From contig NC_080731.1 of assembly GCF_019097595.1 (NCBI RefSeq), positions 20,128,866 to 20,192,865 of the forward strand: 64,000 nt of DNA, written 5' to 3'. Below the pieces are notes generated by a model. That model was not told where the DNA came from, did not search any database, and saw nothing but the letters and a program-made list of their open reading frames with translations. The DNA is from Hemibagrus wyckioides. Lineage: Eukaryota; Chordata; Actinopteri; Siluriformes; Bagridae. How positions within the stretch are numbered: the first letter of the stretch is position 1; each line of letters starts with the position of its first letter. The translations under genes and the position numbers were made by a program. Below, piece after piece: positions 23,004-34,293 of the stretch.

Positions 23004-25013
23004 GCTCTTCTATAATGTCCTCGTCCTTACCTCAATGTCGCTGAGATCAAAGTGCATGACCGAGAGGGCGTTTTTCACTGATTTCCAGTCGTTCCTGTCG
23101 TTGATGGAGCTCACCTTGGCACACTCACCCTGCAGGAGTGCAGCAATAATACAGATATCAGAAATATGACCCTATGTCAGCACATCTCATTCTAAATCTC
23201 TATAGTCTACAGAACAAAATGTGTTAGACCTGTAGCAGGTAGTTGTAGTGCTGTGTGTCTCTCTCGAGGCCCAGTTGTCTCAGCAGGTCATCGTCTCCTC
23301 CCTCCAGCAGCTGGTAGAAGATGTGGAAATTTCTCTCGCCATGGTTCTGATGGACCACACGTGACTTCTCCAGCAGATAGCTGAGGATGTGACCTCCAAC
23401 TGCATCTCCCTACAAGAAACGACAGAGGTACAACTTTCAGAAATTAGGAAATGAAGTGACCTCGGGATTAAACCTCAGGAGTACATGTAAAAGTATATTG
23501 TCAGCAGGTCATTTTATGTTAATATGACTTATTCACCAGGACCTTATTGTTAGTCACTGGTTATTTAATCTAAAATTAAATTAGATTTGACCTAAATATC
23601 TAAAGATAAAGGATATATTTGTAAAACCAGTTCCAACCTGGCAGTCAAACTGAATGTCCATGTACTTTCCGAAGCGACTGGAGTTGTCATTCTTCAGTGT
23701 TTTGGCATTTCCAAAAGCCTGAGAGGAAAATTAAATAATTTAATGAAATGATACAGACAACTTCTCTAATAAGAATAATAAGTGCTTCGGGATATTTAAG
23801 TATACATAAACAAATACACATAAAAAGCAAATTTACATTAGCATTGTAAGTACAGGATAAATTTACAGTATATCCACCTGGACACTAAATGTCATGGTGT
23901 GTGCTGACAAATAGATTTAATAGAATTAATTTACCTTCAAGCTCAATATGATTCTGTTAAACATGCTGCAGCAGTTCACATAATGTCTATACTTATATAT
24001 TTATAACTATTCAATATTGTATTTTATCTTTTCATATGTTACTATCAATATATACAATCACACTACATATTAAATGTAAAAGCAGGAGATTTGACCTCCA
24101 GGATAGGATTGGACATGAGCATTTGGTCCCTGACGGAGTTCAGTAAGGAGCTGCTGGGGCAGCTAACGGCGTAATACTGCAGGATCTTCTTAGTGGCCTC
24201 GGTTTTTCCTGCCCCGCTCTCTCCAGAGATCAGAATGAAGTGGTTATTAGCCTCGGCTAGCATGGTCTGGTAGGCGTTATCCGCCAGGGCGTAGCTGCAA
24301 TGAGGGAGAAGTAAATGCATAAGGAGGTGGAGATTGTGGCTGCAGGGTGGGTTCTGCTGAGGTCTAAAGAACACCTGAGACCTTCATATGGAGTGATTTG
24401 TACATTTACATGATTTCGTGTTTGTGTGTGTGTGTTTGTGTGTGTGTGTGCTGCAGCTGGCATATTACAGTAATAGATGTAGAGGCGATTGGTTTATGCA
24501 CAATGAAAAACAAGACATGTAGAACAAATAGAAACTGTGGTACACACAGACTTACATGTGTGGTGGAAGCTCATAAAAGTTGACCACCATGTACAGGTCC
24601 ATGTGCCTCTTGCTGTAGATGTCTAACTCTTTGTACGGGTTGACTGAGATCAGTAGGGTTCCAATATAAGTCTTCAAAAAGACAAATAAAATGATACCAT
24701 AAATCATGGGATTAGTATAGATTTTCAAAATAAAAAGACAGCAGAGATCAAACCCATCCTGCTCTCTCCAGCTCATCATCAGTACAGTGAGAGAGTGAGG
24801 TGAAAGGAAAAGCCTGCTCTCTGTGTGCACTCAGTTCTCAGGTCAACCCAAACTCACGTATATCAGGTCCTCAGAGAAACGTTTCTTCAGGTTGTCCAGA
24901 AAGGCTGTCTCGCTGTTGTGAGCGTCCAGCAGCACCATGTCCTGGACACCGACTCTGTCTCTGGCAGTAAGCGCCCGCTCCAGGTCCAACTGGCGCACCT
25001 TACCTTTTCCTTT
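15191..25013 (-). CDS. myo1h: myo1h, unconventional class I myosin heavy chain (start exon not found)
   Basis: Minus-strand exons, 5' to 3': 24858-25013, 24556-24671, 24096-24294, 23638-23718, 23230-23409, 23031-23129, 22838-22951, 22674-22745, 22384-22503, 22190-22257, 21728-21833, 21446-21526, 21154-21245, 20922-21016, 20562-20608, 20369-20449, 19758-19863, 19460-19577, 19164-19277, 18604-18680, 18433-18501, 18269-18353, 17867-18029, 17617-17700, 17214-17307, 16929-16984, 16692-16827, 16327-16397, 16122-16219, 15816-15915, 15191-15217. They total 3105 nt (about 1034 residues) with consistent phases. The motor domain shows the P-loop GESGAGKT (about residue 115), switch [11 protein letters not shown] and switch II DIYGFE; then two IQ motifs ([28 protein letters not shown]), a third weaker one, and a TH1 lipid-binding tail ending [13 protein letters not shown]. 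This is the MYO1C/MYO1H subfamily; position between kctd10 and foxn4 points to myo1h. The role is membrane-actin tethering at cell membranes. The exon carrying the initiator ATG, upstream of [20 protein letters not shown], was not identified. Confidence 0.93.
17313..17493. repeat. (AGAGA)n homopurine tract at a myo1h splice acceptor
   Basis: 181 bases of pure purine on the plus strand, about 36 pentanucleotide units. On the myo1h strand it is an all-pyrimidine (TCTCT)n run that leads into the acceptor of exon 17214-17307, only a few bases away. Homopurine mirror repeats can form triplex DNA. Confidence 0.95.
19123..19160. repeat. (GA)n microsatellite beside a myo1h donor
   Basis: A GA run next to the donor of exon 19164-19277; on the gene strand it is (TC)n just downstream of the 5' splice site. 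Confidence 0.85.
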
Positions 25014-26339
25014 CTGCAAATTAGAGGAGTGAACATGATTTCCTTATGCTCTGAATGTGATTTTTTCACCCATGGCACAGGGAACATGTTGCATTTGCAC
25101 TTTGACACACCTGTAGTAATCATACAACTGGACGAGTTGACAGAAATCCAAAACTGAGTTGTGGTAATCCAACCGCAAAACCTCCCACTGTTTAACTAAA
25201 GGGATGTTAGAAAGGCTTCTGTCGTATATGCAGTGTAATGAGATATCCAATTACGATGACCTCTCCGCTCAGGTCTGTATGACTGACAGCATAATTCACT
25301 GGGAATCTCATATGAACAAGCATTCCGGTTGCTGGATAGATGCCCAACTGATCGCATTACATCATCTCCAGTTCAGTGGTCTTTAAATACACTGAAATAC
25401 TGTAAAAAGGTCTTTAAATACACCTAAAAAAAGTAAAATACTACAGCTCTCAAGCACAAGCGTTTAAATCTATAACTATACAGTAATATACACAAAATAT
25501 TTTGCCTTCATTGTAAAAGCTTCCAGTTACTTCATGATGTTTCACTTTACACAGTGGAAATGTCCCTGGTGCTGTAAGCTGGTAAATAGGATAATATGGA
25601 GAATTTGGACTGTTTTGTCAGCGTCCAATAAAAGTCCACAATACTGTATCTCATGAGTGCCTTGGCTTAATATTTCTTTTTCTGGTATAAGCATTTATTA
25701 AAATGAAGAATAATATTTTTGAGGTCCACTTTAAACTGGTCAGCATGTAGAAAGAAAAACCCTAACAATATACTGGACGAAACATTTTCTTTGCCCTCTT
25801 TTATAGCTCACAATCCTTTCTTCTGTTCATTTTCATGTCTTCTTTTCCCTTCAGTGCTGAGAACCACAAGTTATTTGACTTTCAAATTATAATAGGGAAA
25901 AAAAGAGAAACATTAAATCTAATCTGATGAATCAAAGCCCTGGTGAAATCCTGCTCCTACTCCAGATTCACACACACACACCGAATCCTCATTAGCTCTC
26001 TACTGAAAGAGGCCGTTTTTTTTTTGTCCTGTAAATTCCCCTGGAGAAAAAGGGTAAAAAATGTCTGGACAATGAAAAAGCTTTTAAAATGCAGTCTACA
26101 TTCCATTACATATATTCCCTCTGCATATCCTTTCAAAATTTATTCATTAGAAAACATTTAACGTCAGAGTGAATTTCACACTGGCCAGTCTGTGGACAAA
26201 GGAGGAGATTTGGCCTATTTGGGCTACGGGAGGAGGATGGAGGGACGGAGAAAGAGGAGAGGGCAAGGGTGTGAGGGAGGGAGGGAGTGAAGGAGGGAGG
26301 GTTCTCTGTGTTTGTCTGATCTGAGCCTCTGAAATGAGG

Positions 26340-26460
26340 CCTTCTTGAGACTAAATAGTGCTGTAACGGTCCGTGTCCAATTAGAGCGCCCTGCGGCTGA
26401 ACAATGGGGACTTGTTATGAGCAGCACAGTAATATGGACTACAGAACCCCAAAGTTCAGG
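26340..26460. promoter_or_regulatory. candidate conserved non-coding element, foxn4/myo1h upstream
   Basis: Contains a homeodomain-type CCAATTAGAG, a SOX-type AACAATGG and GC-rich words within 100 bases, and no repeats. The conserved status is a guess from composition and needs alignment. Confidence 0.3.
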
Positions 26461-29329
26461 AACTCTGTGTTTGTGTGTGTGTGTGTGTGTGTGTTTGCAG
26501 TGTGAGTTTACCTTGGTTTCAACCTGTAACAACACTAAACCAAGCCTATAATTGCTAAGTGTGATTTGCTCTCAGCTGTCAGTCAATAATTTCAGCAGTT
26601 CCACTCACCCAATCACACCATCTCTGTCTCTCCATCCATATCATGCCCTTCAGAACCGACCCCAACACCCCCCCACCCCCCACTCACCCCTCGGTCTAAG
26701 CCAAAGAGGCAGGTGAACAATATCATTGAAGGTCCCCCATTTGAGATGTCAGAACTAATCTCAGTCTTGCGGTTATTGTGAAGAGGGTGGAACTCCCACA
26801 CCCCCACACTTCCCAAACTCCACTTTCTCTCCCATTTGCCATCACTGTTACATGGGAACAGGCTGAACTTGGTGCTGAACAGGAGAACAATGGAACAAGG
26901 GACAGAAGGGATGCTAACACTTAAGCATGTGACACATCAAGTGTGATAGAGCACATGGACATCAGAAAGGTCAAAATCGGTTCTGTCCAAAGGAGACCCA
27001 AAATGAGACCAAAATGAGGCTTTACTCTTCAGGCATCTTGTGACTTTGACTGGTCTTTCAGGAGAACTTGCGCTGCTCATGGTCAGTGCAGCTGCTACAA
27101 AGCTTTCCTGGATTTTCACCAGTTTCATTAAAAAATTAAAAAAACCAACCAAGGTTCATCAACTCAATCACTGCTGTGGCAGATCAGGTCGTGCGGCACA
27201 TTTCTTGAGCGGCGCAGTGTCTTAATTAAGAGATGGTTCTTCGGCCTAGTGTACTGTGTCCGTCACAGCTGAGTGGAGATGACCTCATCTGAGGGAAAGA
27301 AAGAGTCAGAGAGGGAAGAGAGAGAGAGAAAGAGAGAGGGATACTCATCTTCTAAAGTAGGCTAGGCCAAAGAGGGAGAAACACTATCCACGAGAGGATC
27401 TCCTGAAGTGACCCATGGGATCCTGTTACGTCCTTATTGAAGAAAGTGGGCATTAAACCTTCAGGGCTGCGTCTTATAGAATAATGATCATAACATGTGA
27501 CAGACACAGGTGGGAAAACTGTGAAGTGAAAAGTTCACTAATGCTGTAAAAGTATACAATATTAGAAGAGATACACGTGTAATTAATGTGAAAGACAAGG
27601 ACTATGCAAATTGTGGGAGGTTCAAATAGCATCTGGAGTTTCATTTGATTAGAGCAGTTTTTGGTGTGTGTAGCTGTACAAGGAAGGTTTGTACGTAAGT
27701 TTAGTATACACACTGCAACAAAGATCCCCACAAAATCCCCCATTTTTTATGGTAAAAAGTGATATTTGGACAGACACACAAAACATACCAACATCCTTCC
27801 AGTTATACCTGCATCTCAGCTGCTGTATGGACCAGTGGCTACTCGTTCCTGTTCTTCCCTAAAGCTCCACTGGAGATGCCACATTTAGACACAGGCTAGC
27901 CTGTGTGTAGTCTACATGCTAGCGAGGGCCACAGAAGACCAGCAAAACTCCATTCAGGACTTCAGAACATCAGAATCCACCCATCAGTGCTCTGTAGAGC
28001 CTTAGATACTCCAGAATGGCCTGTGATCGCACGGTGATCCATCGAACATTAAGTGTTAGAATTCAGAACTTTCCTGCTTCTTATGATCCACAGAGAAGTT
28101 CAAATTTATCTGTTCCAGTAGCATGTACAGTTTCCCCAAGCCCGGTATTTTAAGGCACGTCTCTTCCAGTCTCACCCAGTTTCACCTCTTCTGCTACATT
28201 TTTGTACAATATTAAAAGTTCAGACCTTCCAATATCCCTGCTAGTGCATTTTCTGGAACATCAGTCTTCTGTTCATCATGTTAGCATCACCAGGACATCC
28301 AGAGCTGGTGTGAACATGTGAACACCTGTCTCAGCACTCAGCTGCTCGAGCTACAGAGCCGGCATGCTAAATCATTCATGGCCTGGTCGGACTGGGGGTT
28401 GCAGGCAAGCAGATCTTGTTCAGTGTTTAACTGGGTGTCTCCTAATCTACTGGGTGCAACAAAGATACAGAAACACAATCCATCCAAACTCGTTTACCAG
28501 TCCTCCACTCCCTCTGAGCAGCCTCTCCTCCGTGGCCAGTGAGCTACAACGCAGGTCCGGTTACTTACTGATCTTTGATTAGCGAAATGCAATGACACCC
28601 AATCACTCACCTATTCAGTAGATTTGAGAAGAATGGTTAACAAGACTGTCGCCATGGCGAACCTCAGTCCTCCACACCACTGACCTCTCAGTACTAAGAA
28701 GCCAAAGAATCCATGGTTTACTGTATTAGATTTGATAATTAACTTCTGAATTGATCCTACTGTGATGGAGCAGAACAGAGGCCTTTCAAAATGATGTTTT
28801 TGAGAACCTTGCTTTGGATACTTGTGGTTCTGATCTTTCCACAAAGTGGACCCAGGACTTACAGACATACAGACTGAAGAGTATTAGATTAGAAGTCCAG
28901 TTTGTGAGACTATGTGGCTTAAACTCGCAGCCTAGGACACTGCAGACTTTCTACTCAAACCAAACTTGTTAGCTGTTTCTTGTAGATAAGTCTGGACTCG
29001 CCAGGCAGTTTAGCTCCTACACAGTGCAGAACATCAGATGATCTGACACTTCTAATACATGAAGTCCTATACTTGTTCTTCAGATTATTTGACTGTCGGT
29101 AAGGAAATTCATCTGCTGATCTTTACAATTTTTGAAAGACAAAATTTTGGCATTAACAGATATTATGAGTGTACCATAAGGTATACACTGATGACTGGAG
29201 TGGTGAAGGCCTCCTTCTTCATTCAGCTTTCCACATTCACAGTTGTCCCACTGAAAAACTGTGTTGTCAGGGGTACCTCACACCTCTTACACTGCCACCC
29301 TCCCTTTACACTCACACACCCCTCCAGGC

Positions 29330-29590
29330 CTGTAATGCTTGTCCAACCTTAACAGGCTTTGAGCCGCCCGCTGGGCCCCGGTACCGCACGAGACTCTGCA
29401 AATCCCATTACACATGAGTCACAGCATTTGATTCTCTCATTAGAGATTCCAAACAGAGAATAAGGGCGTATTATGACACAGGCTTTGCTGCGTTCCCACC
29501 GAAAATCCAACCACATCACCCTCTCTGTCGCTCTCAGTTTCTGATCTGCTCCTTGTCTCAAATCTTTGCTGTTTTGTCTTCTTTTATCAG
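29330..29590. promoter_or_regulatory. candidate conserved non-coding element
   Basis: Non-repetitive mixed-composition block with an AP-1-like ATGAGTCA near 29,415 and a GGGCCC-containing core near 29,370. It lies about 4.5 kb upstream of foxn4. Inference only. Confidence 0.25.
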
Positions 29591-30423
29591 TATTTTTTCT
29601 CATGAAAAGGCCTCACAGTCATTCCCATAACACAATCCTGTCCTGCTTTCTGCATAAGTATACTGCAAATGCAGGTAAACAATTAAATATATGACTCGTT
29701 CATGCTGAATATTTGTACATTTTTCCACTAAATGTAACTGATATTAGTTGCTGTAGTGGGAGATCATTACAGCAACATCTCGCCAGATGTTTCACTGTCA
29801 CCCTTGAACATGAGTGTGATGGTATCTTCAAAAGAAATCAAAGACAACTGGCTCTGACATGCGCCACATTCGCATCACAGGGGGGTGATGAACGGATGAT
29901 AAAAATGATGACAGAACTGACAAGTCCCTCTCTTGGATGGCATGAGGGTTTAATGTGACTTGTGGACATGGCCAAAGGTCTTCAGCAGGGTCAAGGGGAT
30001 GACCCAATCATTGCCCCCTGGTTGTGATGTCTCTAAAGGGGTCTGAGAGAGCGAAGCTAAACACACAGCAGTGGAACTAAAGCAGAAGAGAAAGGCGACA
30101 CACATCCAGTCTCCATAAGACATTTTTATATTTTATAAAAGGCTGAAACATCTTACATAACCAGGACACATGATCACCACACCATGCCTTCAATAATATA
30201 TATTACAAACTACCATGTTCCTCTGTTGATAACATTTCAGCACTGCACATGCGGTCAGTGTTGTGGTCTTCCTGGAAAGACATACTCATACCTCATGCTT
30301 AAAATCTCCTGTAATGTGAACAGACACTCTGACCAAAATCCACTAGACTTTCTCATTTTCATTTATATTATAATCAAGTGTGTGTTGTGTACATACATTA
30401 TCATTCCTCTGTATTTGTACACT

Positions 30424-31245
30424 CACTGAGCACTTTATTAGGAACACTATACTAATACTGGGTAGAGTCTCTATCTTTGCACTCAAAACAGCCTCAATTC
30501 CTCATGGCATGGGTTCCACAAGATGTTGGAAACATGCCTTTGTGACTCTGGTCAACTCATGTTGACATGAATTGTATCATGTAATTCCTGCAGATTTTTC
30601 TGGGGCACTTTCATGCTGAATCTCCTGTTCTACCACATCCTAAAGTGTTCTACTGGATTCAGATCCCAACTCTTATAATCAGATTGAGACGACTTTCGGG
30701 GTGCAACATTAACATGCTGGAAGTAGCCATTAGAAGATGGTAAATTGTGGCCATGAAGGGATTCACATGATCAGCAACAATATGCAAATAGGCTGTGGCA
30801 TTCAAGCCATAACTGACTGGTGTTTATGGCCCACAGTAAGCCAAGAAAACATTAGACCACTTCCACCAGCCTGGACTGTGGACACAAAGCATGCTGGCTG
30901 CATGGATTCATGGTGATGCTTCGATAATCTGACCCTACCATCTGTGTGTCATCGGATCAGGCTGCATTTTTCCAGTCTTCAACTGTCCGTTTTTTTTGAG
31001 CCACTGCCCACTGCAGCCTCAGCTTTAGACCCCAACATGGTCACACCTGTCTTGAGATTCAATATGTTGTGCATTCAGAGATGCTTTTCTGTGGTTTCAG
31101 TGGTTATCTGAGTTAGTGTAGCCTTTCTGTCAGATCCAACCAGTCTGGCCAGCTTAGTTGACCTCTCTCATCAACAAGGGATTTCTGTCCATAAAACTGT
31201 AGCTCACTTAATTATTGCACCATTCTGAATAAACTCTAGAGACTG

Positions 31246-31290
<45 letters not shown>

Positions 31291-31525
31291 CCCCAGAAGA
31301 TGGTGGTCACACCGGCCTATCTGGCACCAACAACCACGCCACAGTCACAATCACTGACATAACATTTTTCTGATGGTCAGTGTGAACATTAGCCGGAGCT
31401 GTTGGCCTGTATCTGCATGATATTATGCACTGCTGCCAGTGATAGGAGTGCGACACATTAACAGGCTGATTAGATAACTGCATGAATGAGTAGGTGTACA
31501 GGTGTTCCTATTAAAGTGCTCAGTG
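30424..31525. mobile_element. inverted-repeat-bounded element, 1.1 kb, non-coding
   Basis: The left end CACTGAGCACTTTATTAGGA (then ACAC) and right end GTG then TTCCTATTAAAGTGCTCAGTG are inverted copies of about 24 bp differing by one base. The interior has no intact protein and contains a (TG)n tract at about 31,246-31,287. I have seen the GAGCACTTTATTAGGAACAC word as a high-copy motif in fish genomes. It looks like a non-autonomous DNA transposon; the superfamily is not determined, because no clear target duplication was seen. Confidence 0.6.
31246..31287. repeat. (TG)n microsatellite
   Basis: About 20 TG units inside the 1.1 kb inverted-repeat element. Confidence 0.9.
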
Positions 31526-32319
31526 TATATCCTATAGATAGATAGATGGGATGATTCATTGATATATTTAGTGACTACACAGTAAATCCTTTTGGTAAAG
31601 GATGTCCATTTACTATATGAAAATAAAATGATGTTAAAGGGCATTGTCCTTGTCCTTTAGGAACAGTGCTGTTCTGTCCACACTAATACTTTTTGCTTTT
31701 TTTTCTAGATTTCTAACAAATTGCAATATTTTTCCACAGATTTTCCATAGTCTGTGAAGCTTTCGGTTCAGATTCTCAAGCCCAATTATTCAGATCTGCA
31801 AAAAGCAAACATTTGAAGAAACATTTAAAGTGTATAAATTACATTTTTAAATGACTTTGTTTAATCTACATGAAAGAAGATGAGGTGATTTTTACTTTAT
31901 GTAAAAAAAGAGCAGTAGGTTATACTAAACTATACTAAATTAGGTTACCACGAATGTCCAACCTAAAAATCCTGCATGTAGTACCATAATACATCAGTTA
32001 ATTAAGTTTCTAATAATAATAATAAAGATGTTTTGCTTATTCTTAAAATAATAATCTCCTGCCAAATAGTCCTAAACAGAAACTTTCCACAGTTCTGTAC
32101 ACAATAATAGGACTGCTACAGATTTATTTCACATGAAGAACCTTTCAGTCAGAGATCCAGTCATTTATTTTGGTGTCACAGTAAACTAAATAATAATCTT
32201 CCACCATCACGATCCTTCTACATAATGCTTTTTTTGATGCACCATACACCGATCAAGCAGTTCTTTAGAAAACGGAGAGTTAGTTCGTCTATATCCTATT
32301 TTACCAAACTTACTGAACT

Positions 32320-32520
32320 TATTTTTCTGGCCCCATTATTGTGTAATGAGCAGGCCTGACGGCGCTAGGACCAGGAGGAGGCCCGGGATGGGTTTCCTTT
32401 CTGTCCGTTACTCCGCATTGATCGTTGTGACGTGGCGGATTCACCATCTGTAAACTCCCAAAGGGCTGAGAGTCAATTAACGCCCATCTCCCCTCAGGAT
32501 TACCCCGGACTGGACTGAAC
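32320..32520. promoter_or_regulatory. candidate foxn4 upstream element
   Basis: Non-repetitive, GC-balanced block about 1.5 kb before the foxn4 first exon, with a GTGACGTGG CRE-like word, a CATCTG E-box and a TCAATTAA homeodomain word. Conservation is inferred from appearance only. Confidence 0.3.
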
Positions 32521-32859
32521 AACGGTGCATCATCTCTACCCTCATTACACTGATAGATCTACAGGCACTTTACACAAAAGCAGTGTTTAACAAACACCAC
32601 CCTGTTTCAAAACATATACAATAAGGTACATATATTTATTACAGTAAAGGGCTGTAGGATAATCTGCAGGACAGAATGTCAACATCTACAGCATCTACAC
32701 TGGAGACTAAATGTTATAGCTTCCCTTTAGTTCCCTTTTTAATAAAGAAATCAGCACAGGACTCCGGCACTATACAGTCAGCATACAGATTTAGATGGAT
32801 AGATACTTTATTCATCCCAAAGGGAAATTTAGTAAGTTAATGAAAATTGACTTGAAAAA

Positions 32860-32990
32860 CAGCATGATGATGGGACTCAGTGTGATAATGTGTCTGTGTG
32901 ATGATGGGACTCGGTGTGATAATGTGTCTGTGTGATGATGGGACTCGGTGTGATGATGGGACTCGGTGTGATGATGGGACTGATGATGGT
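32860..32990. repeat. imprecise minisatellite
   Basis: Repeated GATGATGGGACTCGGTGTGA and GATAATGTGTCTGTGT blocks alternate in irregular order. Confidence 0.75.
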
Positions 32991-33719
32991 GTGACTAAAA
33001 TCATTAAATACCCGCGCGCGCGATTATTCAGCAATAACTACAAAACAAACGCCTAGCCAGGGTTATATTTTCCAGGATATCTGGAGTGCTTTAGTGGTTT
33101 TGTGTTGAGACAGTAGCATGTTGTCACATAATAATCTGAGTGAAATGGTCTCGTGCTCTCCTGACTACCGCGCGCCACTTTGCGCCCGATTTCCCGCTGC
33201 AGCGCGCGCGCCCTACAGAGGCGCCCAGTGTGCGCATTTACACCTGTTAAAGCCTCACACTGAGCACAGCAACACTACCGAGCACACAGCAACCCCGACA
33301 CCACCTTCACACCGACACCACCTTCACACCGACACGGACACGGCACGGAGCGCTTAAAAGATAAACTCTCAAAGATCACCTTTTTTCCTATTCTTTATTA
33401 TTAACATTATTATATGTTTCCATGGATTAGCCAAAGGAGTGGACCTACACGTGAGGGATGATTTGCAAAAACAGATTTCTGAAGATGATCAGAGGGTTAA
33501 GAGCGAAACTTTATTTTGAACGTGATTTTACAGAAGCGCGTGCACAAGGAGACACAACTCATTCCAAACACTTTGAACGGGAAATAAAATAGAAAGTAAC
33601 TCGTTGCTTTAAAAAAAAAACTTAGCAACAAGTAACCTGAGTAGCGCGGATTTAAAAAAACAAAACAAAATCTAATTAAACTGTGCGAAAATTCTCCTAA
33701 TTAACACCGGAGAAAAAGT

Positions 33720-33900
33720 TATTACAGCCGCAGCAGCTGCGCTTTTTTCCCGCACTGCGCAGGCGCGTATCTTAGTCTCTCAACGGCAAGGGTAGAGGAA
33801 TACGACACAGCGCATGCGCACGACTGGCTCTCCAACCGGACCCGTAGAGGGAGCACTGCGCATGCCCAGGACTCTCTCCTCGAACAGGGCTGAATGAAGA
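33720..33900 (+). promoter_or_regulatory. foxn4 promoter with three NRF1-like sites
   Basis: TATA-less and CpG-rich, with CTGCGCAGGCGCG (33755-33767), a perfect palindromic GCGCATGCGC (within 33810-33820) and CTGCGCATGCCC (33856-33867), all NRF1-like. It lies directly upstream of the untranslated first exon, which ends at the donor after 33,998. Confidence 0.6.
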
Positions 33901-33998
33901 GGGAAATTTAAAAAACGGTTCCAGGGACCGGGAGAGCTGGACTACTGCATCTCTCAGCTCACATCACACTTTATCCTCATTTCACTTCAGCATCACAG
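33901..33998 (+). other. foxn4: foxn4 5' UTR exon 1 (approximate start)
   Basis: The segment ending CATCACAG at 33,998 is followed by a consensus GTGAGA donor. The next exon (34291) starts with an acceptor TTGTGTTAG and has the ATG three bases in. The transcription start is not defined by sequence alone. Confidence 0.5.
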
Positions 33999-34293
33999 GT
34001 GAGAATGGGGTCACACCCTTATTTATGTCTCATTTAAAGGGAGAATATTAGCAGACGTGAGGAATAATAATAGTTCCAGGTTTCCTTTGACAGCTGAAGG
34101 TGAATGTCAGCTTGTCATTCTGTAAGAGGTTCAGGTTAGAGGATCAGATATCAGGTACCACTCTGAGGCTCCGCTCCTCTGTTTATTAGGATCTGTTCTG
34201 ATATATAATCTGTTTTCAGCATTTTTATCATCTGTTTATTAAGACTTGTTCTAGTGGAATATAAATGTTAATATTTCTGTCTTGTGTTAGGAA

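Larger units (their letters stand above)
25014..30423. other. intergenic region between myo1h and foxn4, first part
   Basis: No exon with family similarity was found, apart from the unlocated myo1h start exon that must lie somewhere upstream. Composition is mostly unique and not strongly repetitive. Stretches at about 26,340-26,460 and 29,330-29,590 have the balanced, low-repeat look of conserved non-coding elements. TG and GA tracts occur at about 26,467-26,498 and 27,300-27,340. Confidence 0.45.
31526..33719. other. intergenic region between the 1.1 kb element and the foxn4 promoter
   Basis: Mostly AT-rich. It holds a possible conserved block at 32,320-32,520, a fragment of a common fish repeat 3' end (GATAGATACTTTATTCATCC, near 32,797), and an imprecise GATGATGGGACTCGGTGTGA repeat at about 32,860-32,990. 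CpG-rich sequence lies near 33,010-33,030 and 33,160-33,240. No gene was seen. Confidence 0.45.

Noticed and set aside
26224..29603. Several 60-100 codon frames in the myo1h-foxn4 gap
   Set aside because: Short, repeat-laden or low-complexity, no family similarity, no convincing splice partners. Non-coding is simpler.
33118..33357. 79-codon frame rich in Thr/Pro/His near the foxn4 promoter
   Set aside because: Arises from CACA/ACACC-type simple sequence in a CpG-rich region. No conservation evidence.
33841..33860. CCCGTAGAGGGAGCA as a second CTCF site
   Set aside because: The core lacks the GGGCAG spacing needed; it overlaps an NRF1-like word that explains it better.
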